This document shows positions 25,594 to 33,201 of a stretch of 55,536 nt of DNA, piece after piece. Both the position numbers and the translations under genes were made by a program. The stretch lies in contig JAEDIL010000003.1 in assembly GCA_016292455.1 (NCBI GenBank), forward strand, positions 1 through 55,536, given 5' to 3'. The notes under the pieces were generated by a model, which had not been told where the DNA came from, searched no databases, and worked only from the letters and a program-made list of their open reading frames with translations. The stretch is from Clostridiaceae bacterium (lineage in GTDB: Bacteria; Bacillota; Clostridia; Oscillospirales; Acutalibacteraceae). Numbering within the stretch: position 1 is the first letter of the stretch; every line of letters begins with the position of its first letter.

Positions 25594-26757
25594 TCAAAGA
25601 GAAGCTTCAAGAATTTCAAGGATGTCCTTTTCCGAAAGCGGCGCCCACGCTCTGTCAAGTCCCTCGTTAACGGCAATATGATGCGCCATTTCGCCAAGGC
25701 GCTTTTCGTCAATGCCAACCTCACGAAGGTGCATCGGAATTTTGAATGACTCAAACAGCTTATAGGTCTCTTCAATGGTTTTTTCTGCAATTTCCGCTTC
25801 GGGAAGTGTGGAATCAATACCGAAAATGTGAGTGCCGAAGCTGACAAAGCGTTCAAGAGTATTCTCGTTCAGAATTTTACGCATCCAACGCGGAGTGATG
25901 ATTGCAAGACCCTCTCCGTGAGTAATGTCATAATATGCGCTCAGAGCGTGCTCAATGCCATGGCACGGCCAACCGGAAGGACTGTTTCCGATTGAGAGAA
26001 TTTTATTGCAGGCAAGCGAACAGTCAACCATGAACTCTCCCCTCGCCTCATAGTTTTCCGGCTCACGCAGACAGATTTCCGCACACTTGATAAGACTTTT
26101 GATTGCGGCTTCGCACATTCCGTCAGCCAGTGAAGAATGCTCCTTGCAGAAATACTGTTCAATAATATGGTTGATGGCATCGGCAGCGCCGGCCGCAGTG
26201 TGTTTTTTCGGCACTGAAAATGTGTAGCACGGGTCAAGAATTGAAGCAACGGGAAAAAGAAGCTCGTCAATATAACCGACCTTGTCATTTGTTTCCGTTC
26301 TTGAAATTACGCAACCACTGTCATATTCTGAGCCCGTCGCCGCAAGCGTGAGAACGTCAACAAGCGGCAAAGCTTTTTTTGCCTTTACCTTGTATGTAAT
26401 AAGATCCCATGGCTCGCCGTCATAGAGTGCGCCGGCGCAGATTGCCTTTGAACAGTCAAGCACGCTTCCGCCTCCGACAGCCAGAACAACGTCAATGTCA
26501 TGTTCCTTGCAAATTCTGACACCGCCGAGAACGCTGGTGGTATATTTCGGGTTCGGCTCAATATTGCCGAGCTCATAAACTTCAAAATCTTTAAGCAATC
26601 TCTTCACTTCATCGTAAAGACCGATTCTTTTGATGCTATTTCCGCCGTAGGTAAGAAGAACTCTTTTTCCGAGCGGGCGAAGAACACCGGGAAGCTTATT
26701 AATTGAGTCTTTTCCGAAAATCAGTTTGGTGGGAGTGCAATAAGTAAAATCCTTCAT
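25594..26757 (-). CDS. Iron-containing alcohol dehydrogenase (butanol dehydrogenase-like)
   Basis: A 387-residue group III metal-dependent alcohol dehydrogenase of the BDH/YqhD type that reduces aldehydes with NAD(P)H, typical of fermentation. It starts FTYCTPTKLIFGKDSINKLP; the nucleotide-binding loop is VLAVGGGSVLDCSKAICAGA; metal ligands fall in AGAADAINHIIEQYF and GIEHALSAYYDITHGEGLAI. Unlike many relatives it has DCS rather than DTA/DSA after GGGSVL. It is monocistronic, with its own minus-strand promoter, convergent with murC. The physiological substrate is not determined. Confidence 0.93.
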   Translation of the reverse strand: MKDFTYCTPTKLIFGKDSINKLPGVLRPLGKRVLLTYGGNSIKRIGLYDEVKRLLKDFEVYELGNIEPNPKYTTSVLGGVRICKEHDIDVVLAVGGGSVLDCSKAICAGALYDGEPWDLITYKVKAKKALPLVDVLTLAATGSEYDSGCVISRTETNDKVGYIDELLFPVASILDPCYTFSVPKKHTAAGAADAINHIIEQYFCKEHSSLADGMCEAAIKSLIKCAEICLREPENYEARGEFMVDCSLACNKILSIGNSPSGWPCHGIEHALSAYYDITHGEGLAIITPRWMRKILNENTLERFVSFGTHIFGIDSTLPEAEIAEKTIEETYKLFESFKIPMHLREVGIDEKRLGEMAHHIAVNEGLDRAWAPLSEKDILEILEASL

Positions 26758-26800
26758 TCATATCACCTTTTCATTTTTTTGTTTAAAGTCTCGCATAAAG

Positions 26801-26831
26801 ATTATACAATATGTATCCGGTATGAAGTCAA
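26801..26831 (-). promoter_or_regulatory. Promoter of the alcohol dehydrogenase gene
   Basis: On the minus strand, TTGACT (26831-26826), a long 19-base spacer and a perfect TATAAT (26806-26801). The spacer suggests weak basal activity. Confidence 0.45.
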
Positions 26832-26865
26832 GAGCCAGAAAAATATTTTTTCAAAAAATTTTCTG

Positions 26866-26904
26866 TTCTAATCATTCTCTAATAATTGTCAAATATACTC
26901 TAAT
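26866..26904 (+). promoter_or_regulatory. Promoter with PhoB-like direct-repeat operator for the first PepSY gene
   Basis: Half-sites TTCTAAT (26866-26872) and CTCTAAT (26877-26883) are 11 bp apart. The -10 box TATACT lies at 26894-26899, 17 bp after the start of the second half-site, with no -35 match. A third CTCTAAT (26898-26904) overlaps the -10 end, 21 bp on. The same arrangement precedes the second PepSY gene. Confidence 0.6.
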
Positions 26905-26979
26905 CACAACAGCAAGGGAATGCAAACAAAAAGCAAACCACTTGCAAAAAAAATAAATATATTGAAAGGAATCACTACC

Positions 26980-27582
26980 ATGAAAACAACAAAAAAAATC
27001 ATTTCCGTCATCCTCGCCTGCATCCTCTGCCTCAGCATCGCAGCAACCGGTGTCTTCGCTTCCGGCTACATCGGAGAAGCAAAAGCAAAAGAAATCGCAT
27101 TTGAAAAAGCCGGCATTTCCGCTGACAAAGCCCGTTTTGTAAACTGCGAATTTGACTATGACAACGGTGTTGCTGTTTATGATGTTGAATTCTACTACAA
27201 CAAGACAGAATACAGCTGTGATGTCAACGCAAAGACCGGCGCAATCGTAAATTTTGAAGTTGACAAGTCTGACACCAACGCTCCTGTTGTTGACGCAAAC
27301 TACATCGGCAAAGCAAAGGCTAAGCGGATTGCTTTTAAACACGCAGGCGTTGACGCTTCCAAGGCTACAAAGGTTGAAGTTCAGTTTGACTTTGACAACG
27401 GTGTTGCAGTTTATGAAGTTGATTTCCACGCTGACAAGGTTGACTACGATTATGAAATCAATGCTCTCACCGGAAAAATCATCAGGGCTGAAAAGGAAAA
27501 GGACATTGAGTTCTCAGACTTCGCCCTCATCAAATGGATCATGAGCATCATCGAAGCTATTAAAAGCTTTTTCAACAAATAA
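26980..27582 (+). CDS. Secreted protein with two PepSY domains
   Basis: A 200-residue exported protein. Signal peptide: KKI, a hydrophobic core, then GVFASG (cut near residue 27). Two PepSY domains of about 65 residues follow, starting YIGEAKAKEIAFEKAG and YIGKAKAKRIAFKHAG, each ending in a YxxxVNAKTGAI-like strand. The last 20 residues form an amphipathic aromatic helix (LIKWIMSIIEAIKSFFNK) like that of the surface protein at 9028-11637. PepSY domains occur in peptidase inhibitors and envelope proteins; the exact role is unknown. ATG 26980 follows GAAAGGA. Next to a two-component system, with a shared operator, so it is probably one of its targets. Confidence 0.85.
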   Translation: MKTTKKIISVILACILCLSIAATGVFASGYIGEAKAKEIAFEKAGISADKARFVNCEFDYDNGVAVYDVEFYYNKTEYSCDVNAKTGAIVNFEVDKSDTNAPVVDANYIGKAKAKRIAFKHAGVDASKATKVEVQFDFDNGVAVYEVDFHADKVDYDYEINALTGKIIRAEKEKDIEFSDFALIKWIMSIIEAIKSFFNK

Positions 27583-27591
27583 TATCGGAAT

Positions 27592-27628
27592 AAACAGTTG
27601 CCGCTTCGGCGGCAGCTGTTTGAATTTT
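27592..27628 (+). terminator. Strong terminator with UUCG tetraloop after the first PepSY gene
   Basis: AAACAGTTGCCGC (27592-27604) and GCGGCAGCTGTTT (27609-27621) form a 13-bp stem with one G-U pair, closed by a TTCG tetraloop; GAATTTTT follows. Its 3' edge overlaps the -35 of the next promoter. Confidence 0.8.
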
Positions 27629-27672
27629 TCAAGAACTGTGATATAATCAACCTGCCGCCGTTTCCGGCGGCA
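27620..27672 (+). promoter_or_regulatory. Promoter and 5' stem-loop of the two-component system
   Basis: TTGAAT (27620-27625), 16 bases, TATAAT (27642-27647). The transcript would begin at about 27654, almost exactly at a second perfect hairpin, TGCCGCCG (27653-27660) with CGGCGGCA (27665-27672), which could protect the mRNA 5' end. No CTAAT half-sites occur here, so the regulator genes do not appear to share the PepSY operator. Confidence 0.6.
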
Positions 27673-27696
27673 AAGACTTTGAACGGAGATGCTTCT

Positions 27697-28371
27697 ATGA
27701 GACTTCTTGTTGTTGAGGATGAGAAAGACCTGAATAAAATCATTGCAAACAAACTGAAAATTGACGGTTACAGCGTTGACCGCTGCTTTGACGGCGAAGA
27801 GGCCGAGGATTTTCTCGCCGCCGCTGAGTATGACGGAATTATTATGGATATAATGATGCCGAAAAAAGACGGGCTGACTCTCCTGCATGAGCTTCGCGCA
27901 AAAGGCAATCATACTCCCGTTCTTATTCTGACTGCAAAGGATTCAATCAGCGACAGAGTGACCGGACTTGATACAGGCGCAAACGATTACCTCATTAAGC
28001 CTTTTTCATTTGATGAGCTTTCGGCAAGAATACGGGCAATGCTGAGAAAAAGCAGCGGTGCTTCTTCAAATGTTTTTACTGCTCTCGATCTGAGCGTTGA
28101 CACAGCCTCAAAAACCGTGACTCGAGGCGGAAAAACAATTGAACTCTCAGCCAAAGAATACGCGCTGCTTGAATATCTGATCATGAACAAAGGCATTGTC
28201 CTTTCCCGGGAAAAGATTGAAAACCACATCTGGAATTTTGATTACGAGGGCGGCACCAACGTGATAGATGTTTACATCAGCTATCTTCGCAGGAAAATTG
28301 ACAACGGATTTGAAGCAAAGTTGATTCACACTGTCAGAGGAAACGGCTATGTTCTGAGGGAAGAAAAATGA
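27697..28371 (+). CDS. OmpR/PhoB family response regulator
   Basis: A 224-residue regulator. The receiver domain has the acidic pocket in VVEDEKDL, the phosphate-accepting D51 in GIIMDIMMPKKDG, the Thr in LILTAKDS and Lys in YLIKPFSF. The C-terminal winged-helix DNA-binding domain (about 128-224) has ELSAKEYALLEYLIMNKG and ends HTVRGNGYVLREE. ATG 27697 follows CGGAGA; the frame is open upstream but without a start that fits the promoter. It overlaps the kinase gene by 4 bases. PhoB-type regulators bind 11-bp direct repeats, which matches the repeats upstream of both neighbouring PepSY genes. Confidence 0.95.
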   Translation: MRLLVVEDEKDLNKIIANKLKIDGYSVDRCFDGEEAEDFLAAAEYDGIIMDIMMPKKDGLTLLHELRAKGNHTPVLILTAKDSISDRVTGLDTGANDYLIKPFSFDELSARIRAMLRKSSGASSNVFTALDLSVDTASKTVTRGGKTIELSAKEYALLEYLIMNKGIVLSREKIENHIWNFDYEGGTNVIDVYISYLRRKIDNGFEAKLIHTVRGNGYVLREEK

Positions 28372-29777
28372 AAAGATGTTCGCTGATTACTAAAATCACG
28401 CTTTGGTTTTCAACAGCAGTGATTATCATTTCGGTTGCGGCGGTTTTTGTCACCCTTGCAGTCAGCAGCGCTGTTATTCGCAGGGGGATTCGTGAAAACC
28501 TTATTGCAACGGTACATGACAACTTTGACGAAATTGAGTTTTATCTTGAACATGACGAACTGGAATTCGATGACCCTTATGACCTTGCAATCAACTATAA
28601 AAACGGCTATATTGAAGTTGACGACGACTTCGTACGTTCGGTAAACGGAATTGAAACTGCGCTGTATGATGACGACGGGCTTGTTTACGGAGACGGCACC
28701 CACTTTTCAAGCGAGGAAGTCCCCGAATTCAACGATAAGCATGTCAGCATCGTCAGGGCCGGCAAAACAACTTATTACGTCTATGACGTTATACTGAATT
28801 TTCCGGCGCTTAAAGACAGTCGTCTCTGGCTTCGCGGAACTGTCAGCGCGGAATACAGCATTTCTCAGGTTAATACAATTACAAAGGCTGTCCTGATTTT
28901 CATTCCTTTTCTTATTCTTATTGCAATAATCGGCGGCTATTTGATTTCAAAGCGCGCCCTTGCCCCGATGCTTGAAATAAAAAAAGCAGCGGAGGACATT
29001 GAAAGCGGAAACGACCTTTCAAAACGAATAGAAATTGAAGGCGGCAGCAGCGAGGTCCGCTCGATGGCAGACTCTTTCAATGCAATGTTTGAACGGCTTG
29101 AAGACTCTTTCAACAAAGAGCAGCAGCTGACATCTGACATTTCGCACGAACTGCGCACGCCGATTTCCGTAATCGGCGCACAATGCCGTTTCAGTCTTGA
29201 AAACGAGGACACAAAAGAAGAATATGCCGAAGCGCTCGAACTCATTGAAAGACAAACAAAAAAAATGAGCCGCGTTATCAACGATATGCTTACATTTTCA
29301 AGGATTGAGCGCGGCGCAGGCGAAATTAAAAAAGAAAAGCTTAATCTTTCGGAGTGTGTTTCATCGGTTTGCGAAGATATGGCCCTCATCAGCGAAAAAA
29401 ACATTGAACTGAATTCCGACATCGAAGAAAATATTTTCGTTTACGGTAATTTTGAGCTTCTGACGAGACTTTGCGTAAATCTTATTTCTAACGCCTACCG
29501 TTACGGTAAAGAGAACGGAAAAACAACCGTTACTCTGAAAAAAGAAAAAGACAAAGCTGTCCTTTCCGTCAGGGACAACGGAGTCGGAATCAGCAAAGAA
29601 GATCTCGGAAAAATCTGGAACAGGTTTTTCCGCGCCGACGCTTCAAGAAGCAGCGGCGGAACCGGACTCGGTCTGGCATTTGTCAAGGAAATCGCCGAGA
29701 TACACAAAGCCCGAGTTGACGTCAGAAGTGAGAAAAACAACGGCAGTGAGTTTTTTGTAATTTTTCCTGTCCTCTAA
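28368..29777 (+). CDS. Sensor histidine kinase
   Basis: A 469-residue membrane kinase, partner of the regulator just upstream. Helix 1 spans about residues 10-37; an extracellular sensor of about 140 acidic residues follows (EIEFYLEHDELEFDDPYDL); helix 2 is about 175-198 (AVLIFIPFLILIAIIGGYL). Then come HAMP, HisKA with H260 in SDISHELRTPISV, and the ATPase domain with N-box NLISNAYRYG, G1 RDNGVGISKEDLG and G2 GGTGLGLAFVKEIAEIH. The signal is unknown; a highly acidic sensor could read cations or cationic peptides, but that is a guess. Its stop codon lies within the operator of the next gene. Confidence 0.95.
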   Translation: MKRCSLITKITLWFSTAVIIISVAAVFVTLAVSSAVIRRGIRENLIATVHDNFDEIEFYLEHDELEFDDPYDLAINYKNGYIEVDDDFVRSVNGIETALYDDDGLVYGDGTHFSSEEVPEFNDKHVSIVRAGKTTYYVYDVILNFPALKDSRLWLRGTVSAEYSISQVNTITKAVLIFIPFLILIAIIGGYLISKRALAPMLEIKKAAEDIESGNDLSKRIEIEGGSSEVRSMADSFNAMFERLEDSFNKEQQLTSDISHELRTPISVIGAQCRFSLENEDTKEEYAEALELIERQTKKMSRVINDMLTFSRIERGAGEIKKEKLNLSECVSSVCEDMALISEKNIELNSDIEENIFVYGNFELLTRLCVNLISNAYRYGKENGKTTVTLKKEKDKAVLSVRDNGVGISKEDLGKIWNRFFRADASRSSGGTGLGLAFVKEIAEIHKARVDVRSEKNNGSEFFVIFPVL

Positions 29778-29805
29778 TGAAGTTCTAACTTTTCGGGGTT
29801 ATACT
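29772..29805 (+). promoter_or_regulatory. Promoter with PhoB-like direct-repeat operator for the second PepSY gene
   Basis: CTCTAAT (29772-29778) and TTCTAAC (29783-29789) are 11 bp apart; TATACT (29800-29805) begins 17 bp after the second half-site starts, and there is no -35 hexamer. The geometry is identical to 26866-26899. Confidence 0.6.
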
Positions 29806-29837
29806 GAGCCTGTAATAAAACAAAGGAGGTCCATCCC

Positions 29838-30848
29838 ATGAAAAAATCAGCTGTTATTATTTGCTCCCTCGTTCTCGGTTTGGTGATAGCCGCAGGAACA
29901 TTCTTCACTTTCGCAACACCTGCCCGGACGACAGAATCAACACTCGCCGCAACAACACAGGCAACTGCTGCTGCGCCTACGGCATCTTCTCAGGAAGAAG
30001 CAACAAGAGCGTCTTCGGAGTATATTTCAGCCGACAAAGCTCAGTCTGTCGCTCTTAAAGACGCCGGCGTTTCAAGAGGTGATGTCACATTCAGAAAGAC
30101 CAAACTGGAACGTGATGACGGAACAAACAGGTTCGAAGTTGAGTTTTACGTCGGAAGAACTGAATATGAATACACAATCGACGCTAAAACCGGTAAAATT
30201 CTTGACAAAGAGATTGACACAGATGAAGAACCCACAGCTGTAAAAGCCACAGCGCCGGTGACAACAGAGCCTTCTGCCACAAAAGCTCCCGCTGTAACCG
30301 AACCTGCAACATCTGCGCCGCAGAACACAACAAAACCCGCTCCTTCGTATATTTCGGCAGCAAAAGCGAAATATATTGCTCTTTCGGACGCAGGAGTCAG
30401 CAGTTCCGGTGTAACCTTTACAAAAGCAGAGCTTGACCGTGACGACGGCAGGGCTGAATATGAAATTGAGTTTCATGTAGGAAATACCGAATACGAGTAT
30501 TCAATTGACGCTCTGACCGGCGCAATTCTTGGAAAAGATATTGACAAAAACAAACCTGCAACAAAAAATCCCTCTGCAACAAACCAGTCAGTCACCAAGC
30601 CCGCCGAAACAACAACGAAGAAATCAAGCACCTCGGACTTCATCAGTATAAGCAAAGCGAAGTCAATTGCACTTGACCACTCAGGCCTTAACGCAAACGA
30701 AGTTTCTTTCAGAAAAGTACAGCTTGAAAAAGATGACGGCGTATATGAGTACGAGGTTGAATTTCATGTGGGCAACATGGAATATGAATACTCAATTGAC
30801 GCTAAAACCGGCAGAATTCTCGATTTTGATAAAGATCTTGACGATTGA
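29838..30848 (+). CDS. Exported protein with three PepSY domains and Thr/Pro-rich linkers
   Basis: A 336-residue protein with an N-terminal hydrophobic segment (residues 5-27) ending FATPAR, either a signal peptide or an anchor. An Ala/Thr-rich linker follows, then three PepSY domains beginning YISADKAQSVALKDAG, YISAAKAKYIALSDAG and FISISKAKSIALDHSG, each closing with EYxYSIDAxTGxIL. They are joined by Thr/Pro/Ala-rich linkers. The three copies are closely alike, so they arose by internal duplication. Unlike the first PepSY protein it has no aromatic tail. AAAGGAGG lies 9 bases before ATG 29838. It is likely activated by the upstream two-component system. Confidence 0.85.
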   Translation: MKKSAVIICSLVLGLVIAAGTFFTFATPARTTESTLAATTQATAAAPTASSQEEATRASSEYISADKAQSVALKDAGVSRGDVTFRKTKLERDDGTNRFEVEFYVGRTEYEYTIDAKTGKILDKEIDTDEEPTAVKATAPVTTEPSATKAPAVTEPATSAPQNTTKPAPSYISAAKAKYIALSDAGVSSSGVTFTKAELDRDDGRAEYEIEFHVGNTEYEYSIDALTGAILGKDIDKNKPATKNPSATNQSVTKPAETTTKKSSTSDFISISKAKSIALDHSGLNANEVSFRKVQLEKDDGVYEYEVEFHVGNMEYEYSIDAKTGRILDFDKDLDD

Positions 30849-30873
30849 GATTTTTCATATTTTTCCAAATTGC

Positions 30874-30906
30874 AACGCCACCGGTTTTTCCGGTGGCGTT
30901 AATATT
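30874..30906. terminator. Hairpin between the second PepSY gene and ispF
   Basis: A perfect 11-bp stem, AACGCCACCGG (30874-30884) with CCGGTGGCGTT (30890-30900), around TTTTT, then AATATT. It can serve both convergent transcripts. The remainder to 31028 holds no gene of its own. Confidence 0.7.
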
Positions 30907-31028
30907 ATCATGTTTTACCAACGAAGTTTTTTTCTGCAAGAGCAACGCTGATTGATTTTGAAAAGCCTGTTAAACAGATTGATGATTTTTCGGATAACAC
31001 CGGAAAAAGCGCTCGTATTCTCTTTTGT

Positions 31029-31502
31029 TTATACACTTTCAAGCAGGCAGACAGCGTGGGCTGCGATTCCCTCTCCCGAGCCGGTGAAACCGAGTCCCTC
31101 CTCGGTTGTTGCTTTGACGCTGACCGAGGAAACATCAATACCGCAAACAGAGGCAATATTACTTCGCATTTCGTCAATAAACGGGCGAAGCTTAGGATTC
31201 TGGCAGAGAATGGTTGCATCAAGGTTTTCAACGTGAAATCCGCTTTTTTCAACCTCTTTGCACACTGTTTTCAAAAGAGCAAGACTGTCTGCGCCCCTGT
31301 ACTTCGGGTCGCTGTCAGGAAAAAGCTTTCCTATATCTCCGAGAGCGGCTGCACCAAGCAGCGCATCGGAAATTGCATGCAGCAAAACATCGGCGTCGGA
31401 ATGACCGAGCAAGCCTTTTTCAAACGGAATTTGCACACCGCCCAGAATCAACTTTCTGTTTTCCGTCAGACGGTGCACATCGTAGCCGTGACCGATTCTC
31501 AT
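31029..31502 (-). CDS. ispF: 2-C-methyl-D-erythritol 2,4-cyclodiphosphate synthase
   Basis: A 157-residue IspF of the non-mevalonate isoprenoid pathway, cyclising CDP-ME-2-phosphate to MEcPP as a trimer with zinc. It opens MRIGHGYDVHRL with the metal ligands Asp and His, followed by GLLGHSDADVLLHAISDALL and DIGKLFPDSDPKYRGADS; ATTEEGLGFTGSGEGI is near the C-terminus. It overlaps rnmV by 4 bases and is last in the long minus-strand run. After its stop codon the same frame stays open for about 35 codons. Confidence 0.97.
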   Translation of the reverse strand: MRIGHGYDVHRLTENRKLILGGVQIPFEKGLLGHSDADVLLHAISDALLGAAALGDIGKLFPDSDPKYRGADSLALLKTVCKEVEKSGFHVENLDATILCQNPKLRPFIDEMRSNIASVCGIDVSSVSVKATTEEGLGFTGSGEGIAAHAVCLLESV

Positions 31503-32086
31503 TCAAACAGCTCCCTTACGTTTTTTTCAAATTCTTCATACGTCACAAAAGAGTTAAGTATCTTTATGAGCGATGAAGCAGACATTCTTTCAGGCAGAGA
31601 AAGCCTTTTCAAAAGCTCTTTTCTTTTTTTGGCGCTGTCCTTTCCGCCGGAAAGTCCCGCTTCATAAAGGTCAATATTAGTAATCAGTCGCCGTTTTTCA
31701 ACCGAGGCAGTTGCAGTGACTCCGGCTTTCCTGAACGATTCAAGCAGCAGTTCTTCGCAGATACCTTCAACTCCGAGTTTTCCCTCAGCCGACGGTGCTT
31801 CTTTTCGCTTTTCCTTTCCGAAAATGTCAGGAATATAAACGTGGGTGATTTTTTCAGGCGGAACAATTCCGGCAATAAAGTTGCGGATCAGAAAACCGGC
31901 TGAGTCGCTGTCCGTAAGAACGATGATTCCCTTTTTTCCGGCAAGACGGCGCAAAAGGCTTTGCTTTTCCCTATCTTTGAAAATTCCGAAGCCATCGGTT
32001 TTGATAATCAGGGCATCAATTATGTTAGAAAGCCTGATGACATCATATTTCCCTTCAACAATCACAGGTCTGTCAAGCTTTATCAT
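31499..32086 (-). CDS. rnmV: Ribonuclease M5
   Basis: A 195-residue RNase M5 that matures 5S rRNA in Gram-positive bacteria. The TOPRIM domain has the catalytic Glu in PVIVEGKYDVIRLS and the DxD in IVLTDSDSAGFLIRNF. The C-terminal DUF4093-type region (GLSGGKDSAKKRKELLKRLS) is present, so length and layout are normal. It overlaps both holA (4 bases) and ispF (4 bases), so the three are translationally coupled. The usual partner ksgA is not in the window. Confidence 0.93.
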   Translation of the reverse strand: MIKLDRPVIVEGKYDVIRLSNIIDALIIKTDGFGIFKDREKQSLLRRLAGKKGIIVLTDSDSAGFLIRNFIAGIVPPEKITHVYIPDIFGKEKRKEAPSAEGKLGVEGICEELLLESFRKAGVTATASVEKRRLITNIDLYEAGLSGGKDSAKKRKELLKRLSLPERMSASSLIKILNSFVTYEEFEKNVRELFE

Positions 32087-33123
32087 ACGCGCTCACCATT
32101 TGCAATGAGCAGCAGCTTGACCATGAGCTGTTCAATGACAAGGACTTCCGAGCCGCCGAAGCCTTTGAGCTTCATGTCTGCTTTTGAAAGTTCATCAAGG
32201 CAAGAGCGAATGCGCGAAAGCTCAATTTTTGAAGCGTCCCGAACGGCATAGTTGATGGCAAACTCCCTGCCTTTATAGTTAAAAAGCGGCGTCAGACTCT
32301 TTATCCCGTCTGCACTCTGAGAAGCAACCTTCGCGCGATACATGTCAACATAAGTTCCTATTATCGAGCCAAGTATATAGTTCGGTTCGACACGCTGAGA
32401 AACAAGCGTATTCAGGACATCATAGGCTTTTTCAAAGTCACCGGATATGAGCGCGCGTGTGAGCGAACTGACGCGCGCATCAACGGTTTTTACCGCCACT
32501 GCATCAATGTGAGCTTTGGTGATTTCTCCGCTGCCGGCGTAATTGCAAACCTTTGAAAGCTCGTTAATAAGGACATTGAAATCGTCTCCGACGCAGGCGA
32601 CAAGGTACCGGGCAACAGCAGGCGGCAAAACGCAATCCTGCTTTGAAGCAGAAGAGATAAGAGGCTTTATCAGCTCGTTTCCTCTCCTTTTTTCAAGTTT
32701 GCAGACTGCGCCGTATTTTCCAATAATTGATATGGCCTTTTTTCCGTTCTTTTCATTGAAGCTATCAGTTGTCTGAACAAAAATCACAACAGACTCTGCT
32801 GAGAGTTTCGGCAAAGACGCTTCGAGCAGCTTTGCGTCGCTTTCCGAAATTCCTTCGAGCTTATAATCTTCAACAACAACACAACGCCGCGTGCTCAGCA
32901 TCGGAAGGATTGATGCACGTTCAAAAACTTCCCGGAGATCCGTTGACTTTCCGTCAAAGCGGTCAAGGTTCATGCTTTCAAACGCCTTGTCAACTATCGA
33001 AGAGGAAAGGAGCTCGGCATAATGGAGTTTCAGAAAGTTTTCATCACCGAAAATCAGATAAACGGGATGAAATTCCTTAGTTCTGAGGTGCCTTTTAAGC
33101 TCTGCCTCATTATATGTTGTCAT
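32083..33123 (-). CDS. holA: DNA polymerase III delta subunit
   Basis: A 346-residue clamp-loader delta subunit. The N-terminal AAA-like fold has HPVYLIFGDENFLKLHYAELL and the central family string VVVEDYKLEGI; the C-terminal collar domain contains GSIIGTYVDMYRAK and ELSKADMKLKGFGG. It has no functional Walker A, as expected for delta. ATG 33123 lies 5 bases after GGGAGG; the frame extends to 33147 but that precedes the ribosome site. In Firmicutes holA commonly follows comEC, as here (78-base gap). Confidence 0.93.
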   Translation of the reverse strand: MTTYNEAELKRHLRTKEFHPVYLIFGDENFLKLHYAELLSSSIVDKAFESMNLDRFDGKSTDLREVFERASILPMLSTRRCVVVEDYKLEGISESDAKLLEASLPKLSAESVVIFVQTTDSFNEKNGKKAISIIGKYGAVCKLEKRRGNELIKPLISSASKQDCVLPPAVARYLVACVGDDFNVLINELSKVCNYAGSGEITKAHIDAVAVKTVDARVSSLTRALISGDFEKAYDVLNTLVSQRVEPNYILGSIIGTYVDMYRAKVASQSADGIKSLTPLFNYKGREFAINYAVRDASKIELSRIRSCLDELSKADMKLKGFGGSEVLVIEQLMVKLLLIANGERV

Positions 33124-33201
33124 AAAACCACCTCCCGACCGCAGCATAATAGCGCATTTCCAGAATCAACAGCAACATTATATAATTTTTTCCCGTCAAT
33201 A

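Noticed and set aside
26872..27429. A 185-codon open frame on the minus strand opposite the first PepSY gene
   Set aside because: It is the antisense shadow of a clearly coding plus-strand gene; it is Cys/Phe/Val-rich, with no ribosome site or promoter.
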